NCBI GenBank assembly: GCA_035640355.1
Contig: DASQWI010000017.1
Coordinates: 62,001 to 126,000, forward strand
DNA from: Actinomycetota bacterium
GTDB lineage: Bacteria; Actinomycetota; UBA4738; HRBIN12
Length of the DNA stretch: 64,000 bases
Reading direction: 5' to 3'
A program made the translations under genes and the position numbers. The notes below the pieces were generated by a model. That model saw nothing but the letters and a program-made list of their open reading frames with translations. It was not told the origin of the DNA and made no database searches. Below are positions 17,852 to 25,514 of this stretch, piece by piece (the first letter of the stretch is position 1; every line of letters begins with the position of its first letter).

Positions 17852-19039
17852 GTGGACGAGGATTGGCGCCCGGGGTTCGCGACCAGGGCGGTCCACGGCG
17901 CCCGGATGCCGCCGATCGACCAGGACGCGCCGAGCGTTCCGATCTTCCAATCCTCGACGTTCCGGTTCGAGACGTCGGAACGGTATGCCGACACGATCTC
18001 GTTCCGCCGGCCTGGCTACACCTATACGCGCGGGTACGGGAACCCAACGCTCGCCGCGTTCGAGACGCTCATGGCCGATCTCGAGGAGACCGAGGCGGCC
18101 TTCTCGTTCGCGAGCGGCATGGCGGCCATCCACACCGTCGTCACGGCGTGCGCCGGTGCCGGCGATCGCATCGTCGCGAGTCCGGAGCTCTATGGAGGCA
18201 CCTTCTCGCTGTTTCGGAACGTCCTTCCGCGGTACGGCATCGAGGTCACGTTCGTCGACGCTCACGATCACGACGCGGTCGGCGATGCGCTGCCGGGCGC
18301 GAAGCTCTTCTATTGCGAGACGATCGCCAACCCGAACGTCACGGTCGTTGACCTCGAGGCACTCTCGAAGCTCTGTCAGAACGCCGGTGTGCCGGCGGCG
18401 GTTGACAACACGTTCGCGTCGCCGTACCTGTGCAACCCGGCGCGGTACGGATTCGATTTCGTGTTGCATTCGGCGACGAAGTACATCGGCGGCCACAGCG
18501 ACCTGATCGCGGGCGTCGTCTGCTGCTCCGAACGCGACGCGGCGCGACTGCGCAACACGGTGATCGAGACCGGAGCGACGATGGCGCCACTCGAGGCCTG
18601 GTTGTGCATGCGCGGCCTCGCGACGCTCGAGCTCCGGATGCACCGACACTCGGCGAACGCGCTCTCGCTCGCGACGTTCCTCGAACAGCATCCGAAGGTG
18701 GACCGCGTGCATTACCCGGGATTGGCGACGCATCCGCATCATGCGCTGGCGCGCCGGCAACTCCCAATGGGGTTCGGCGGCATGCTCGCGTTCGAGGTCG
18801 ATGGCGGCGTGGACGCGGGAAGGCGGTTCTGCGACGGCGTCGAGCTCGCATGGATCGCAGCCAGCCTCGGCGGGACGCAGACCCTGGTCGGTCACGCGGC
18901 GTCGACGACGCACAGACAGCTCGACGCCCAGGCGCGTCGCGCCGCCGGCCTCGCAGACGGCCTGGTCCGCGTCAGCGTGGGGATCGAGGACCCCGATGAC
19001 ATCGCCGCCGACTTCGCGCGAGCGCTGGAGAAGGTGTGA
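17852..19039 (+). CDS. Trans-sulfuration PLP enzyme (cystathionine gamma-lyase/synthase or methionine gamma-lyase type)
   Basis: A 395-residue Cys/Met-metabolism PLP enzyme. YGNPT and the ASGMAAI loop bind PLP phosphate, DNTFASPYL holds the cofactor aspartate, and SATKYIGGHSD contains the Schiff-base lysine. Family members cleave or form C-S bonds; the sequence alone does not separate cystathionine gamma-lyase from methionine gamma-lyase or O-succinylhomoserine sulfhydrylase. GTG 17852 is chosen over GTG 17846 because GGAGG ends five bases upstream. It overlaps ddl by four bases (GTGTGA). Confidence 0.85.
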   Translation: MDEDWRPGFATRAVHGARMPPIDQDAPSVPIFQSSTFRFETSERYADTISFRRPGYTYTRGYGNPTLAAFETLMADLEETEAAFSFASGMAAIHTVVTACAGAGDRIVASPELYGGTFSLFRNVLPRYGIEVTFVDAHDHDAVGDALPGAKLFYCETIANPNVTVVDLEALSKLCQNAGVPAAVDNTFASPYLCNPARYGFDFVLHSATKYIGGHSDLIAGVVCCSERDAARLRNTVIETGATMAPLEAWLCMRGLATLELRMHRHSANALSLATFLEQHPKVDRVHYPGLATHPHHALARRQLPMGFGGMLAFEVDGGVDAGRRFCDGVELAWIAASLGGTQTLVGHAASTTHRQLDAQARRAAGLADGLVRVSVGIEDPDDIAADFARALEKV

Positions 19040-20139
19040 GACGCCGCGTCGTGCTGCTGTTCGGTGGGCGCTCCGCCGAGCACGAGATCTCCGTGATCTC
19101 GGCGCGTTCGGTGTTCGACGCGCTCGACCGCGATCGGTACGAGGTCGTCGCGATCGGTGTGACGAGGGACGGCCGGTGGCAGCTCATGCCGAGCGGACCG
19201 CCGGCGTTGCAGGGAGGTTCGTCGCAGACGCTGCCGTCGGTAGAGCGATCTCCGGGGGAAGAGGTGGCGCTCGACCAGGAACCGGGGGCGCACGCGATCG
19301 TCGCCGCCGACGGCTGTCGGACCGAGATCGACGTCGTGTTCCCGGTGATGCACGGCCCCTACGGCGAGGACGGGTCGATCCAGGGGTTCCTCGAGATGGC
19401 CGGCGTGCCGTACGTCGGTTCGGGCGTGCTCGGATCCGCACTGGGGATGGACAAAGCGGTGCAGAAGGTCCTGTTTCACTCGGCGGGCATCCCCGTCGTG
19501 CTCCACGACGCGGTGTACGAACGCGAGTGGGAGGAGGACCCACAGGCGGTCGAGGCCCGCGCCGAGCATCTGGGGACGCCGTTGTTCGTCAAGCCCGCGG
19601 CACTCGGGTCGTCCGTCGGCGTCACCAAGGTGCGCGAGCGCGGGGAGCTCCGTGCCGGACTGGAGGAAGCGTTTCGCTACGGGACAAAGGCGCTCCTCGA
19701 GGCGGCGGTCGACGGCGGTCGAGAGCTCGAGTGCGCGGTGCTCGGCAACGACGATCCAGTCGCGTCGTTAGCTGGCGAGATCATCCCGCGCGGCCACGAG
19801 TTCTACGACTACGACGCGAAGTACCTCGACGAGCACGGTGCCGAGCTCGTGATCCCCGCCGACATCCCGCCCGAGACGCTCGAAGACATTCAGCGGCTGT
19901 CGATCGCGGCGTTCCGAGCGATCGACGCCTCCGGCCTCGCGCGCGTCGACTTCTTCCTGACGAGCGACGGGGGTTTGTTCGTGAACGAGCTCAACACGAT
20001 CCCCGGATTCACCAGCATCTCGATGTACCCGAAGCTCTGGGAGGCGTCCGGCGTTCCGTACGCTGATCTCGTCGACCGGTTGATCGAGCTGGCGATCGAG
20101 CGCCACGAGCACGATCGGAAGAAGGGTTTCGGCGGGTAA
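19036..20139 (+). CDS. ddl: D-alanine--D-alanine ligase
   Basis: A 367-residue ATP-grasp ligase joining two D-alanines for peptidoglycan. It begins with LLFGGRSAEHEISVISA, the family N-terminal signature, followed by MHGPYGEDGSIQG, KPAALGSSVGVTKV (ATP-grasp lysine) and the metal-binding FFLTSDGGLFVNELNTIPGFT. The GTG start overlaps the previous stop, an unusual pairing with a sulfur-amino-acid gene. The product is cytoplasmic. Confidence 0.95.
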   Translation: MRRRVVLLFGGRSAEHEISVISARSVFDALDRDRYEVVAIGVTRDGRWQLMPSGPPALQGGSSQTLPSVERSPGEEVALDQEPGAHAIVAADGCRTEIDVVFPVMHGPYGEDGSIQGFLEMAGVPYVGSGVLGSALGMDKAVQKVLFHSAGIPVVLHDAVYEREWEEDPQAVEARAEHLGTPLFVKPAALGSSVGVTKVRERGELRAGLEEAFRYGTKALLEAAVDGGRELECAVLGNDDPVASLAGEIIPRGHEFYDYDAKYLDEHGAELVIPADIPPETLEDIQRLSIAAFRAIDASGLARVDFFLTSDGGLFVNELNTIPGFTSISMYPKLWEASGVPYADLVDRLIELAIERHEHDRKKGFGG

Positions 20140-20158
20140 CAGCTCCTCGCCGTTTCGA

Positions 20159-20392
20159 CTAAAGGTGCACGACGGGGCAGGTGAGCGTCCGCGTGATGCC
20201 CTCGACGCCCTGGATCCTGGCGACGACGAGCCTGCCGAGTTCGTCCACGTTCTTCGCCTCCGCGCGGACGATTACGTCGTACGGTCCGGTGACGTCCTCG
20301 GCCTCCGATACGCCGGTGATCCCGCGAACGTCCTTGGCGACCTGCGCGGCCTTTCCGACCTCGGTCTGGATGAGGATGTAGGCCTGGACCAC
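20159..20392 (-). CDS. Lrp/AsnC-type ligand-binding (RAM) domain protein
   Basis: A 77-residue stand-alone RAM domain: AYILIQTEVGKAAQVAKDV, then VTGPYDVIVRAEAKNVDELGRLVVARIQ and a final strand. It has the effector-binding half of Lrp/AsnC regulators without the helix-turn-helix. Such small proteins bind amino acids and form ring oligomers; their regulatory role is unclear. The GTG at 20392 follows GGGAGG on the minus strand. It converges on ddl and is divergent from the small basic protein at 20502. Confidence 0.85.
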   Translation of the reverse strand: MVQAYILIQTEVGKAAQVAKDVRGITGVSEAEDVTGPYDVIVRAEAKNVDELGRLVVARIQGVEGITRTLTCPVVHL

Positions 20393-20501
20393 CGAACGCC
20401 TCCCTCCGTCGGATACGCCCCGCGCGTTCGAACGCGGCCACTCTATGCACGCACCGTGGAGGCGGCAAACGCACGCACCGACAGAGTGGGATGATCGACA
20501 C

Positions 20502-20708
20502 ATGTCCGCCGCCAAGCGGAAGCGAACGAGCCGCGACGACCCGCTCGCGCCGTACCGCAGGCTTCGAAGACCGATGCCGCCTCCGGAGAAGGTGATCGGC
20601 GACCGGCGGCATGAGATCGAGGACGACGAAGCGCGTCGCGAGATCGACGACGCGACGCGCCGTCGAACTCGCAGCGACGAACAGACGCCGAACGAGGACG
20701 AGGGGTGA
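20502..20708 (+). CDS. Small charged hypothetical protein
   Basis: A 68-residue protein rich in Arg, Asp and Glu, with a basic start (KRKRTSR), a PPPEKVIGDRRHEIEDDEARREIDD segment and an acidic end. It is likely helical or disordered; I recognise no domain. Its stop overlaps the GTG of the phosphoribosyltransferase (GTGA at 20705), which supports it as a real gene. Confidence 0.6.
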   Translation: MSAAKRKRTSRDDPLAPYRRLRRPMPPPEKVIGDRRHEIEDDEARREIDDATRRRTRSDEQTPNEDEG

Positions 20709-21403
20709 TCTTCTCCGACCGCGCCGAGGCGGGCGACGTCCTCGCCGATGCACTGCTCGAGTACGCCGGCACGGACTCCGTAGTCCTGGCCATCCCCCGC
20801 GGCGGCGTCGTCGTCGGCCGGGCCGTCGCCGACGCGCTCGGCGCGCCACTCGACGTCGTCGTGCCACGAAAGATCGGCGCACCAGGCAATCCCGAGCTCG
20901 GCCTCGGCGCCGTTGCTCCGGGCGTCCGCGTGCTCGACGACCGTCTCGTCCGCTCGCTGCACGTGACGCCGGAGTACCTCGAGCGCGAGATCGCCGCGCA
21001 GGAGCGCGAGATCGAACGGCGCGTACGCGCGTATCGGGAGGGACGTCCTCCCGCCGACGTTCGGGGCAAGGTGGCGATCGTCGTCGACGACGGAATCGCC
21101 ACGGGAGGAACCGCCGCGGCCGCTCTTCGGTGGGCGCGCGAGCGTGGCGCGTCGAAGGTCATCCTTGCCGTTCCCGTCGCTCCGGTTCAATCGATCGCGA
21201 AGCTTCGGGAGGACGCCGACCGGATGGTGGTGCTCGCAACGCCCGAGCCGTTCCTCGCCGTCGGCGAGTGGTACCGCACGTTCAACCAGACGAGCGACGA
21301 CGAGGTGGTTCGGCTGCTTGCGAGGGCGCCAGGGTCCAGGGGTAGCACGGCGAGCGATCCGAGCGTGGTGCGGCCCCACCGGGAAGAGGGAGGTGCGGCG
21401 TGA
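20705..21403 (+). CDS. Phosphoribosyltransferase domain protein
   Basis: A 232-residue type I PRTase. The PRPP loop is VAIVVDDGIATGGTAAAA (about 119-136), and IPRGGVVVGRAVADAL near the start is typical of the group often found as stand-alone proteins or fused to hydrolases. An acidic/basic tail rich in Arg and Ser follows. The substrate base is unknown. The gene overlaps both neighbours by four bases, forming a three-gene operon with a membrane protein. Confidence 0.8.
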   Translation: MIFSDRAEAGDVLADALLEYAGTDSVVLAIPRGGVVVGRAVADALGAPLDVVVPRKIGAPGNPELGLGAVAPGVRVLDDRLVRSLHVTPEYLEREIAAQEREIERRVRAYREGRPPADVRGKVAIVVDDGIATGGTAAAALRWARERGASKVILAVPVAPVQSIAKLREDADRMVVLATPEPFLAVGEWYRTFNQTSDDEVVRLLARAPGSRGSTASDPSVVRPHREEGGAA

Positions 21404-21741
21404 GGATCGTGGAGGTGGTGATCGCCATCGTGTTCGTCCTCCTCGGCCTTCGCTCGCTGTGGAGTTGGACGCGCCGGCCGTTCGACGGAACCGACGTGTC
21501 CGATCACGCGTTGTACGCGTTGTTCGTGACGGGGCGCGTGGGCCTGTGGTTCGCGGTGGCCGGGTTGTTCGCGATCTATGCGTCGGTGGATCTGCGCGGG
21601 CGAGCGTGGGTGGACGAGGTCGAGCCCTACCGGTGGTACCTGATCGTTCCCCTCGTTCTGGCGGCGTTGCAACTCCTGGCCGGGTGGTTCCTCGGCCGGC
21701 GCTCGCCGTCGGGCGAGCGCGACGTCAGCCCGCCGCCTTGA
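21400..21741 (+). CDS. Small membrane protein, unknown function
   Basis: A 113-residue protein with three predicted transmembrane segments: VEVVIAIVFVLLGLRSLW at the N-terminus, ALYALFVTGRVGLWFAVAGLFAIYA in the middle, and WYLIVPLVLAALQLLAGWFLG near the end, then a polar tail. No known domain recognised. The GTG start overlaps the PRTase stop, and the 3' end overlaps pckA convergently by 17 bases. Confidence 0.7.
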   Translation: MRIVEVVIAIVFVLLGLRSLWSWTRRPFDGTDVSDHALYALFVTGRVGLWFAVAGLFAIYASVDLRGRAWVDEVEPYRWYLIVPLVLAALQLLAGWFLGRRSPSGERDVSPPP

Positions 21742-23236
21742 TGATCTCCGGTGTGAGCTCGGGGAACTCCTCCAGCCTGGCGACCCGCTCCCGTTTCAGC
21801 CGATCGACGACCTCGCCGTACTCGACCATCCTGCCTTGCCGCTCGTACAGGAGGCGGGGCCGCAGCAGGTCGGCGTCGTCGATGCCGGGCAGGTTCTCGG
21901 CGACGAGGTAGCCGAAGTCATCGTCCTCGGTCCACGAGATCGAACCCTCAGCGATGCCCTCGACGCACGCCGACGTATCCGGGATCCGTACCTTCTTGGA
22001 CCGCTCATCGCCGTCCGGCCCGCCCACGCGTCCCGTGTTGAGCAGGTACGTCTCGATCGGGTGCGTGGCGAGCAGTTCGAGAATGCGGTTCCCCTGCAGC
22101 CCGTGGGGTATCGGGAAGAACGGGTTGGTTCCCGGAACGCGGAGGAACTTCCCCGCCTCCGCGGCGCCGCCCGCAGACGTTCCGGTGGTCTCGCCGAGCA
22201 TGAAGTACGCCGCGGCCTGTTCGTCGTTGAGCTTCGCCACGGCCGGGATGATGTCCTGGTTGCGGTTGAGGATGAGGAGCGCGTCGACCGGTCCGACCTC
22301 GCGAGCGTCACGGTAGCGCTCCAGGTCGTCCATACCGAACACGGCACGCCCGTTCTGTGTGTAGGACTGCTCGAAGAAGTTCACCTTCCCCGATCCGTCC
22401 TGGAACACGTTCTCCAGATACGTGGTCGGCTTCACCACCGCGCGGTAGATGTTCGGCTCGAAGCTCGGGTCGAGGCTGAACGTCTTGGCGAAGCACCCGT
22501 TCTCCGTTCCGTGCGCCTTGCCGCCAGGCATCAGCGCGACGAAGTCGTCCTGCACGGGGAGCGAGTCGTTCTGCGTAGTGAACGTCGTGGTCGTCTTTCC
22601 GGTCCCGGACAATCCGATGATCATGAACACGCGTTCGCCGCGGGCCGTCGGGATCACCTTCATGCCGGCGTGGAGCGCGAGCCCCCCGAGGTCGTAGACC
22701 TTCTTGTTCCACATCCGAAGGCCGCCCTTCTTCGACTCCCCGAAGTAGTCGGCGCCGATCACCCGCGTGAGGCCGTTCTCGAGATCGACCGCGATGACGC
22801 GATCATCGGGATAGCCGGGAGCGGAGAGGTTCGGCGTGTAGACGACGTGCACTTCCGGGTCGGCATCGTCGTCTCGCCGGAAGTAGAGCTTCTGCTGCAT
22901 GCCCGCGATGTTCGCGTTCGCCGTCTCGATCGATAGGCGGGCGCGCGTTCGAAACTCCGGGTCGTTGCCTATGTAACCGTCGATCACCAGCGCGTCTCGA
23001 CCGCGAAGGTATTCGTCCTGCATGGCCGCGATCCGTTCGAACTCCTCGCGGGTCATCGTCTTTCCGGACGAACGCTCGGCGACGACGTATGTGCTTCCCG
23101 CGCTCCGCGAGGTCACCCGCGCCTGGACGTTGACGCTCCCGAACTCGGTGATCCGGCACGTGGGCATGCGCTCGGTGTAATCGCGCAGCTCCTCCGGCGT
23201 TGGGCTCTGATGGACGGTGCGCGCCTGGACGAGCAA
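21725..23236 (-). CDS. pckA: Phosphoenolpyruvate carboxykinase (ATP)
   Basis: A 503-residue ATP-type PEPCK that converts oxaloacetate to PEP for gluconeogenesis. GLSGTGKTTT is the P-loop, followed by the kinase-2-like DDF and metal-binding HGTENGCFAKT region. Most characterised actinobacteria use the unrelated GTP-type enzyme, so this type is notable. The start is a TTG at 23236: the sequence AGAAGGAGA lies seven bases upstream on the minus strand and no in-frame ATG gives the full N-terminus. Divergent from thiL. Confidence 0.92.
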   Translation of the reverse strand: MLVQARTVHQSPTPEELRDYTERMPTCRITEFGSVNVQARVTSRSAGSTYVVAERSSGKTMTREEFERIAAMQDEYLRGRDALVIDGYIGNDPEFRTRARLSIETANANIAGMQQKLYFRRDDDADPEVHVVYTPNLSAPGYPDDRVIAVDLENGLTRVIGADYFGESKKGGLRMWNKKVYDLGGLALHAGMKVIPTARGERVFMIIGLSGTGKTTTTFTTQNDSLPVQDDFVALMPGGKAHGTENGCFAKTFSLDPSFEPNIYRAVVKPTTYLENVFQDGSGKVNFFEQSYTQNGRAVFGMDDLERYRDAREVGPVDALLILNRNQDIIPAVAKLNDEQAAAYFMLGETTGTSAGGAAEAGKFLRVPGTNPFFPIPHGLQGNRILELLATHPIETYLLNTGRVGGPDGDERSKKVRIPDTSACVEGIAEGSISWTEDDDFGYLVAENLPGIDDADLLRPRLLYERQGRMVEYGEVVDRLKRERVARLEEFPELTPEIIKAAG

Positions 23237-23270
23237 ACGAACGTCTCCTTCTGTGGTGGGCGCGAGCGCA

Positions 23271-23298
23271 TCGACGCAGCTCGGAGCCCATCTATCCT
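23271..23298 (+). promoter_or_regulatory. Possible promoter of thiL-thiD
   Basis: TCGACG, a 16-base spacer and TATCCT (23293-23298) lie 46 bases before the thiL start. No TPP-riboswitch-like structure is evident in this leader. Confidence 0.35.
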
Positions 23299-23344
23299 AC
23301 AGAACGTCCGGCGCCCAATCGAACACAATCGCGCCGCAGCCGCC

Positions 23345-24346
23345 ATGGACCTGACCGAGGACGAGCTCGTCGCAGCGATCACCCGGCTCCTCACCGGGGA
23401 GGCGCGCGACGTCGTGGTCGGCCTCGGCGACGACGCGGCCGTGCTCGCGGCCGGCACCGGTCAGCTGGTCGTGACGACGGACATGCTCGTGGAGGGCGTG
23501 CACTTCGAGCGATCGTCGATCTCACCGCGCGATCTCGGTGCGAAGTCCGTCACCGTGAACGTGTCCGACATCGCCGCGATGGGAGGGAGCCCCCGCTCGG
23601 CGCTGGTATCGATCGCGCTGTCGCCCGACGTCGACGCCGCGTGGGTGATCGAGCTGTACGGGGGGATGCGCGACGCGTGCGCCGAATACGCGCTCGCCCT
23701 GGTCGGCGGCGACACCAATCGGGGCGACATCCTGATCGTCGCCGTCACCGTGATCGGTCAGGTCGCGCCGGGTCGCGCGGTGCCGCGCTCGGGCGCTCGC
23801 CCGGGCGATGCGATCGCCGTCACCGGTTCGCTCGGCGCTGCCGCCGGAGGACTCCGTGTCTCGCGGGCCAGCGCGGCCGTTCGGCAGGCGGCGCTGTCGA
23901 AGCCGTGGGGCCGCGCGCTCCTCGGTGCGCTCGCGCGGCCGTTCGCGCGTGTCGGAGAAGGGCAGATGCTCGCGCGAAGCGGCGCGCGCGCGATGATCGA
24001 CCTTTCCGACGGGCTCGCGAAGGACCTCGCTCGCGTGTGCCTCGCCAGTGGCGTCGGCGCGCGCGTGGAGCTCGACGCGGTTCCCGTCGCGCAGGCGCTC
24101 CGTGACGGGGCGGAGACGCTGGACGTCGATGCGCTCGGGCTCGCGCTTTCCGGCGGCGAGGACTACGAGCTGCTCGCGACGCTCGATCCGGACGATGCGG
24201 ACGCGGCGGGGCGAGCGCTTCGGGAGCGTTTCGGCGTGACGCTCGCGACGATCGGAACGATCATCGAAGGTGATGGGCTCGTCGGCGTCGACGCCGACGG
24301 ACGCGAGAAGCCGATCGAGCCGGAGGGGTGGGACCACTTCGCATGA
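23345..24346 (+). CDS. thiL: Thiamine-monophosphate kinase
   Basis: A 333-residue ThiL that phosphorylates thiamine monophosphate to thiamine pyrophosphate. It belongs to the PurM/SelD-like fold: GLGDDAAVL (metal/ATP), [21 protein letters not shown] and a late [10 protein letters not shown] motif. ATG 23345 follows the family N-terminus. It overlaps thiD by four bases (ATGA), so the two are coupled. Confidence 0.93.
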   Translation: MDLTEDELVAAITRLLTGEARDVVVGLGDDAAVLAAGTGQLVVTTDMLVEGVHFERSSISPRDLGAKSVTVNVSDIAAMGGSPRSALVSIALSPDVDAAWVIELYGGMRDACAEYALALVGGDTNRGDILIVAVTVIGQVAPGRAVPRSGARPGDAIAVTGSLGAAAGGLRVSRASAAVRQAALSKPWGRALLGALARPFARVGEGQMLARSGARAMIDLSDGLAKDLARVCLASGVGARVELDAVPVAQALRDGAETLDVDALGLALSGGEDYELLATLDPDDADAAGRALRERFGVTLATIGTIIEGDGLVGVDADGREKPIEPEGWDHFA

Positions 24347-25167
24347 GCACGGCATCGGCCGCCCGACCCCGAGCGCTGTCGATCGCCGGATCCGACTCCG
24401 GGGGCGGCGCCGGAGTCCAGGCGGACCTCAAGACGTTCAGCGCGCTCGGTGTGTTCGGGATGACGGCCATCACGGCCGTCACCGTTCAGAACACCAAGGG
24501 CGTCTCCGGGTATGAGCGGCTGTCGCCGCAATCGGTCGGCGACCAGATCCGCGCGGTCGTGACCGACATCGGCGTCGACGCCGCGAAGACCGGGATGCTG
24601 GCGTCCGCGCCGATCGTCGAGGCCGTCGCCGAAGCCGTTGCCGACACACGCGTTCCGAACGTCGTCGTCGATCCGGTCTTCGTGTCGAAACATGGACACG
24701 CGCTCCTGGACGAAGACGCCGTCGACTCGCTTCGAAACCGGATCGTTCCGCTGGCGACACTGGTCACGCCGAACCTGGCCGAGGCGACCGGTCTTGCCGG
24801 ATTCCGCGTCGACTCGCGCGACCTGATGGAGGACGCCGCCGAGGCGATCCAGGCGATGGGGCCGACGGCGGTGCTGGTGAAGGGCGGACACCTCGAGGAC
24901 ACCGACCGCGCCGACGACCTGTTCTTCGACGGCGATCGACTCGTCTGGGTCGAGGGGGAACGGATCGACACCCCGCATACGCACGGGACCGGGTGCGTCC
25001 TCTCGTCCTCGATCGCGGCCTATCTCGCGCGGGGCGAGACCCTTCTGGACGCGGTTGGTCTGGGGAAGCGGTTCGTGACCGACGCGATCAGGCACGCGCT
25101 GCCGATCGGCGAGGGGATCGGTCCGGTCGACCCGCTTTTCGGGGTGCGGATCAGCCCGAGGGGGTGA
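24343..25167 (+). CDS. thiD: Hydroxymethylpyrimidine/phosphomethylpyrimidine kinase
   Basis: A 274-residue ribokinase-fold enzyme that phosphorylates HMP and HMP-P for thiamine synthesis. [18 protein letters not shown] is the substrate-binding signature, LVKGGH lies mid-protein, and [10 protein letters not shown] carries the anion hole and catalytic base. It overlaps the thiL stop. Its 3' end overlaps rpmB convergently by 17 bases. Confidence 0.95.
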   Translation: MSTASAARPRALSIAGSDSGGGAGVQADLKTFSALGVFGMTAITAVTVQNTKGVSGYERLSPQSVGDQIRAVVTDIGVDAAKTGMLASAPIVEAVAEAVADTRVPNVVVDPVFVSKHGHALLDEDAVDSLRNRIVPLATLVTPNLAEATGLAGFRVDSRDLMEDAAEAIQAMGPTAVLVKGGHLEDTDRADDLFFDGDRLVWVEGERIDTPHTHGTGCVLSSSIAAYLARGETLLDAVGLGKRFVTDAIRHALPIGEGIGPVDPLFGVRISPRG

Positions 25168-25372
25168 CGGCCGACGACTTGGCCGGCGGCCGCTGCACCT
25201 TGCCGGCCTTCAGGCAGCTCGTGCAGACGTTCACGCGCTTCGGCTTCCCGTCGACGAGCGCGCGGATTCGCTGCACGTTTGGGTTCCACCGGCGAGGTGA
25301 ACGCCGGTGGGAGTGAGAGACCTGCATGCCGAAAAACGGTCTCTTCCCGCAGATTTCGCACACCGCTGCCAT
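25151..25372 (-). CDS. rpmB: Ribosomal protein bL28
   Basis: A 73-residue large-subunit protein. CEICGK and CTSC form a four-cysteine zinc-binding (C+) version, and VSHSHRRSPRRWNPNVQ is the family core. The slightly long Ser/Ala tail overlaps the thiD end. Divergent from recG, as in many bacteria. Confidence 0.95.
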   Translation of the reverse strand: MAAVCEICGKRPFFGMQVSHSHRRSPRRWNPNVQRIRALVDGKPKRVNVCTSCLKAGKVQRPPAKSSAVTPSG

Positions 25373-25514
25373 AGCGCGGCCAGGGTAACAGACACCCCTG
25401 GGGAGACTGGTTCGATCCACGAGTGGCAAGTACGACGAAGCGCCGGAAGCGTCGCATGTGCCGCGTGGTAGAACGCAGTATGCCTCCGCACGCCCGCGAA
25501 CGGCCTCGTCGCGC

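Noticed and set aside
23237-23344. TPP riboswitch upstream of thiL
   Set aside because: The 108-base divergent region lacks the conserved CUGAGA-type core and is too short for the full fold with its pairing arms.
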